Notes under the pieces: model-generated
Seen by the model: only the letters and a program-made list of their open reading frames with translations
What the model was told of the DNA's origin: nothing
Database searches by the model: none
Position numbers and translations under genes: made by a program
Source: Welwitschia mirabilis
Lineage: Eukaryota; Gnetophyta; Gnetopsida; Welwitschiales
DNA length: 64,000 bases
Direction of reading: 5' to 3'
NCBI GenBank assembly: GCA_051453625.1
Contig: JBOZIK010000001.1
Location: 109,638,192 to 109,702,191, forward strand
In this document: in pieces, positions 60,068 through 64,000 of the stretch
How the letters are laid out: each line of letters starts with the position of its first letter
Numbering within the stretch: the stretch's first letter is position 1

Positions 60068-60149
60068 TTAATAAGAGAAAATGGTAAGAAGGTCTAGCTA
60101 TCCATCATCTCTATCCTTATCATAAGAAGACTGATAAGCAAGAATAAGA

Positions 60150-61130
60150 TGAAAAGGGAAGTATAGAAATAAGTAACCTTTGGGATAGTTACTTTCTTAT
60201 CTTTTCTCGAATCTTAGCTAAGGGTTTTAGATATACTAGTAGTAAAGGAATTTGATGATCTATTTCCTAAAGGATTACTGGCTTTCCCTTTCAATAGAAA
60301 TGAGGATTTTAAGGTAACACTTAAGTCTAGTATGGAACCAATTTTAAATGCATCTTAGAGGATGTCTCTAATGAAGCCAGCTAAGTTGAAGACTTAGATA
60401 ACTACACTTTTGGAAAAGGAGTTGAGTAAGCCAAGCATATCACTATGGGGTGCATTAATTCTATTTTTAAAAAGAAGAATGGAAGTTTGAGGCTATGTGT
60501 AAACTTCAGGATGTTGAATAAAGTCACAATAAGGAATAGTTATCCCTTGCCTCTGATAGAGGATTTATTTGATTAGCTTAAGTATGCTAGAGTCTTCTTC
60601 AAGATCAATCTTAAGTTAAGATATCAACAACTCAAAATCAAGGAAGAAGATGTCTTTAAAATAACTTTTTGAACTAGGTATGGGCATTATGCATTTTAAG
60701 TATTCTATTTTGCCTTACTAATACACCCATAACATTCATGATAGTAATAAATGATATTTTTAGAGCATACTTGGATAATTTTATTGAGGTTTTTATTAAT
60801 GATGTTTTGGTATATTCTACAACTAAGGAGGCAGATGAGAAGCATTTGAGGATAGTTCTAGATACCTTAAGGAGAAATAACTTTTATTCAAATCCTAATA
60901 AGTATCAGTTTTCATTATCTAAGATTAAATTCTTGGGCCATTATATTTTCAAGGAAGTCATTGGTGTGAATGAAGATAAGGTCCAAGTTATTATGGAGTG
61001 ACTTAAGTCCAAATTAGTATCATAAGTAAGAAGTTTTCTTGACCTTGTAGGATACTATAGAAGATTTATAAAGAATTTCTCTAAGGTAGCATTCCCCTTA
61101 ACATCATTGTTGTGAAAGAGTAATTGATTT
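60150..61130 (+). pseudogene. Chromovirus-like reverse transcriptase (third element)
   Basis: Motifs in order: VVKEFDDLFPKGLLAFP (about 60240-60290; 'V..F.DVFP..LPGLP'), then [16 protein letters not shown] (about 60430-60475; 'RPS.SPWGAPVLFV.K'). A decayed 'RLCVDYR.LN' follows near 60490. FINDVLVYSTTKEADEKHLR lies at about 60793-60852, the catalytic 'FIDDILVYS....EH..HLR' with the first Asp changed to Asn and the second intact. IKFLGHYIFKEVIGVNEDKV (60924-60983; 'FLGH..S..GI.VDP.K') follows, and then VGYYRRFIKNF (about 61048-61080). The stretch 60738-61001 is one open frame of 87 codons. Confidence 0.85.
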
Positions 61131-61560
61131 AAATGTATTAAATAGTGTAATAAATATTTTCAAATTTTAAAGATAATTCTTACCTTGACACTAGTTTTGA
61201 GGATGTTAAAATCATGGAAGCTTTACACAATTTATACAAATGCCTTATATGAAGGCTTAGGATCAGTCTTAATATAAGATAATAAAGTGATAGCTTATGC
61301 ATCTAGACAATTAAAGAATCATGAGAAGAATTATTCTATCCATGATCTAGAGCTAGTAGCAGTTATTCATGCATTGAAAATTTGGGGACACTATCTCTAT
61401 AGTGGATAGCTAGAAATTTGGATAGAGCATAAGATCCTAAAGTATATTCATACACAACCAAATCAAAATCTCAGGAGCAGACATTGAATAGAATTTTTAG
61501 AGGGTTATGATCTTATAGTAAATTATTAGATAGAAAAGGTAAATGCAGTAGCTAATTCCT
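61131..61560 (+). pseudogene. Chromovirus-like RNase H (third element)
   Basis: The plus strand reads YTNALYEGLGSVL (about 61235-61275; 'TDAS..GLG.VL', Asp now Asn). Then [20 protein letters not shown] is followed by [17 protein letters not shown] (about 61290-61400), nearly identical to the family consensus. VNAVANSLSRR (about 61539-61570; 'ANVVADALSR') ends the domain. This is the best-kept coding remnant in the window. Confidence 0.85.
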
Positions 61561-62300
61561 TGAGTAGAAGAAGGAATACACTGAATAATCTGAGAGCAGA
61601 TAATAAACTACATAACATGATTCTAGAAGTGCAACAAAATTATGCTTTATATAGAAGAGTTAGAGAAGTTGGGTTGGAAGGATTTAGTAATTCAAAAGGT
61701 GAAGTGTTGAAAGGATTTATTAATTCAAAAGTGAAATGGTATGCTACTTAGAAAAGATTATAGTTCCTAATGTGGAAATAATTAGAAACCTAATTTTTAA
61801 AGAGTTTCATGTAACTAAATATGCTATTCATCTAGAATTTAATAAGATGTAGCTAATTATATAACTTATTAGTTAGTCAAGGTTAAGCATAGATACCTAG
61901 TAGGACTCCTTTATTCTTATAATGTTCCAAAGTGGAAAGGAAAAACCATAAGAATGGACTATATTATAGGGTTACCTAACACCAAGGAAGGATATAATTC
62001 TATCCTTGTTGTAGTGAATTTTTTAATGAAAAATGTACTTCTATCTAGTGAAGATGACAGATATGGCTAAGTGAATTACAAGGGAGTATGCCAAGAATTT
62101 TATTAGACTACATAGCATTCCTAAGGTAATAATTTTAGATAGAGATAGTAAATTCACATCCTGAATTTAGACTACCTTTCATAAGGAATTGGATATGAAG
62201 TTAAATTTTAGTATAATGTTTCATTTTTAAACTAATGAATAAACTAAGAGGATGAATGTTCACATCAAGTGGTCAGACTTGGAAAGGAAGTATTGAGAAA
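61561..62300 (+). pseudogene. Chromovirus-like integrase, truncated (third element)
   Basis: The integrase follows the RNase H. VPKWKGKTIRMDYIIGLP at about 61927-61980 matches 'VP.WKWE.I.MDF..GLP' with the catalytic Asp kept. GYNSILVVVN follows (Asp now Asn). A decayed 'H.IP..I..DRD.KF.S' block lies near 62110-62165, and a block near 62215-62260 resembles 'F..QT..Q.ER....'. The similarity ends at about 62300, so the C-terminal domain and any chromodomain are missing. Confidence 0.75.
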
Positions 62301-63242
62301 AAGTAAACTACTTGTAGAAATCTAATCCTAACTACTAGTCATACTATTAGTTCTTAATTATAAATACTTGAATTCTCTAGCTATTAGAGTCATATATTGC
62401 GACTTAATCATGTAAAGCTTATGTACAGCTAGGAGTACATTAGATTTTGTTAAGGACAAGTGTGATTCTCAACCTTTCTTATAAATACTTGTATTTTCTT
62501 GTCTAGTCTAAGATTCTTTCCTGTATTTGTATTTTGTGAATCTCATATAAATAAAATATTTTGATATTATTTAATAAGTGTTGTTGCTTTATAAAATCCT
62601 ATAGTAATATTTTACAAGATTCTACTAGGAGATTTATAGAATCAATGTTTCATGTGATCTAGTTATGAGAATCTTGTAAATCCTATGTTATGTTATTGTT
62701 AATTGTTCATGATTGAGTCTTAGTGACTAGTCTTTTTGTAAGCCATGCATGTAATAATCTTATTTGACCATTGAATTTGATGTTAAATTGAAAAAATTAA
62801 TTTTGGATGAGGTAACCATTTGTTCAAGCCTAACAGAGTAGAACTATTTATTGTGAGTCCTAAAGTAACTAGATTGAACCTCTAGGATGAAAGGGAAAGA
62901 TGTGTGCATAATCATGATAAACTTATTCTCTCTCAGTTATGTGCAACTATCTTATTTACATATGTTATGAGATGTCACTAAAGAAGATAAATCTAATGGA
63001 TGAGCAATCAGGGTCATGTTGCCTACCCTATTTTTGGGAATCTTTTCTAGCTTATTCCTTGTCATGGACTACACTAGGAATTGTAATGAAGTTCAATTCT
63101 CATACTACATGTGCTTGTGTAGGGAACAATGCAAGCGAGGATGCAAGATAGAGTAATTGATTGCATTGATAACTTAGTGTTATTCATGTATTTGCTCATA
63201 TGTTTATGTGGATGCTATGCAGTTAATTATTGTTGTATTTGT
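62301..63242. other. Unassigned, locally LTR-like DNA after truncated integrase
   Basis: Two similar words, tataaatacttgaattctc (62360) and tataaatacttgtattttc (62482), with other T-rich and ATAAAT words near 62550, resemble the promoter and polyadenylation part of a copia-type LTR. The 70-codon frame at 62939-63151 has mildly higher GC, but I recognise no family. Nothing here supports a host gene. Confidence 0.3.
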
Positions 63243-63408
63243 TTTATTACGTTTTAATAGTTTTTTCTAGTAAAAGACTCTATGTGGAGATTTGTGTTAA
63301 CAAGTTATTTACTTATGTTATCAATTGAGCAAGTGAATATTTAATCATATCCTTGAAATTATAAAATGTGTATTTTTCTCTCTCTTATAAGATCTTTTTT
63401 TTAAAAAT

Positions 63409-63434
63409 TACACACACACACACACACACACACA
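63409..63434 (+). repeat. (CA)n microsatellite
   Basis: About 12 CA units just before the 137-base gap. Confidence 0.95.
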
Positions 63435-63447
63435 TATGTATTTCTTG

Positions 63448-63584
63448 NNNNNNNNNNNNNNNNNNNNNNNNNNNNNNNNNNNNNNNNNNNNNNNNNNNNN
63501 NNNNNNNNNNNNNNNNNNNNNNNNNNNNNNNNNNNNNNNNNNNNNNNNNNNNNNNNNNNNNNNNNNNNNNNNNNNNNNNNNNNN
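63448..63584. other. Assembly gap (137 N)
   Basis: The N run lies directly after the CA repeat, a likely cause of the break in assembly. Confidence 1.
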
Positions 63585-63915
63585 AAACAATAGGTCTAGA
63601 GTTTAAATCAACCTAGTCATAAATTTTTAAGTCATTCTCCTTTTTTTTTTTTTTGATTAGCTAACTAACTATTAATAAAGACACATACTATTAATTTTTT
63701 TTTCTTTTGAGAACCTTGGGTTAATAAATGTTTATTATTTGCTTTTCCCATCTCCTCACTCTATCTTTCACTGCTCTACATGTAGCACTGCTCCATCCCT
63801 ATGTACTTCCCTTACCAGTGTTTATGCTTTACAACCTCTCCTTTGCTACCTATTTTGGAGTAGGACAGTGGAAGGATTCATTCACAACACGTGCTGAGGA
63901 CTAGATTGTTGTTAA

Positions 63916-63959
63916 AAAAAAAAAAAAAAAAAAATAAGAAGAAGAAGAAAAAAAAAAAG
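63916..63959 (+). repeat. A-rich tract with (AAG)n
   Basis: About 20 A, then four AAG units, then more A. It could be the poly(A) tail of a short interspersed or LINE-derived insertion, but nothing upstream identifies one. Confidence 0.7.
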
Positions 63960-64000
63960 TTAAAAACCAAAACAAAATAACATAAAAAGTTTTTTAAAAT

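Larger units (their letters stand above)
63243..63855 (+). repeat. Long direct repeat, right copy (partner of 56450-56945)
   Basis: It aligns with the left copy in the same order and orientation. It differs by a (CA)n tract and an assembly gap, and by runs of T near 63640. Confidence 0.6.

Noticed and set aside
59214-60071. Plus-strand open frame of 285 codons
   Set aside because: It is almost entirely an N run.
62939-63151. 70-codon plus-strand frame with mildly higher GC
   Set aside because: No motif, no signal of splicing or promoter, and it lies in repeat-derived DNA; kept only as part of an unassigned region.

Overview
The window looks like a gene-poor, strongly AT-rich stretch of a flowering-plant nuclear chromosome. 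It is built almost entirely from old, nested and rearranged retrotransposons. The plant assignment rests on the element types seen: Ty3/gypsy elements of the Tat/Athila and chromovirus kinds, a Ty1/copia element with an initiator-Met-tRNA primer site, and a plant L1-like LINE whose ORF1 carries a DUF4283-type domain. I found no intact host gene, no rRNA or convincing tRNA gene, no CRISPR array and nothing bacterial. The longest gap-free open frames are about 60-110 codons. The only longer gap-free stretch (about 147 codons from 56993) is compositional. Coding evidence therefore comes from conserved motifs spread across broken frames.

Layout. 1-4286: 3' end of a plus-strand LTR element (family T) whose LTR tail and flank are tandemly duplicated. 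5950-8175 (minus): decayed Tat/Athila-type gag and protease. 10300-13170 (plus): decayed Tat/Athila-type reverse transcriptase (RT), RNase H and integrase. 13200-22600: mostly unrecognisable decayed DNA with tandem duplications and a long GT microsatellite. 22600-25660 (minus): chromovirus-like pol, copy 1. 27551-34651 (plus): a Ty1/copia element with both LTRs, gag and protease, in which integrase and RT are missing and unrelated sequence sits in their place. 34652-46000 (minus): chromovirus-like copy 2, split by a minus-strand family-T element (35846-42797) that carries only gag and protease. 46069-53303 (plus): a third family-T element. 53304-56400 (minus): LINE with ORF1, endonuclease and the start of RT. 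56450-63870: a chromovirus-like gag-pol on the plus strand between two copies of a direct repeat that contains a possible tRNA-derived SINE.

How the parts relate. The family-T copies share LTRs, a polypurine tract and a Tat-type primer site. The minus copy encodes only gag and protease, so this looks like a non-autonomous family. Nesting is visible directly: the chromovirus integrase is interrupted at 42797 and its C-terminal part resumes at 35845. Catalytic Asp codons changed to Asn, G-rich primer sites turned AT-rich, and near absence of CpG all point to long decay of methylated DNA. Four N runs (51867-52642, 57435-57444, 59245-60067, 63448-63584) are assembly gaps. Most boundaries are by-eye estimates.
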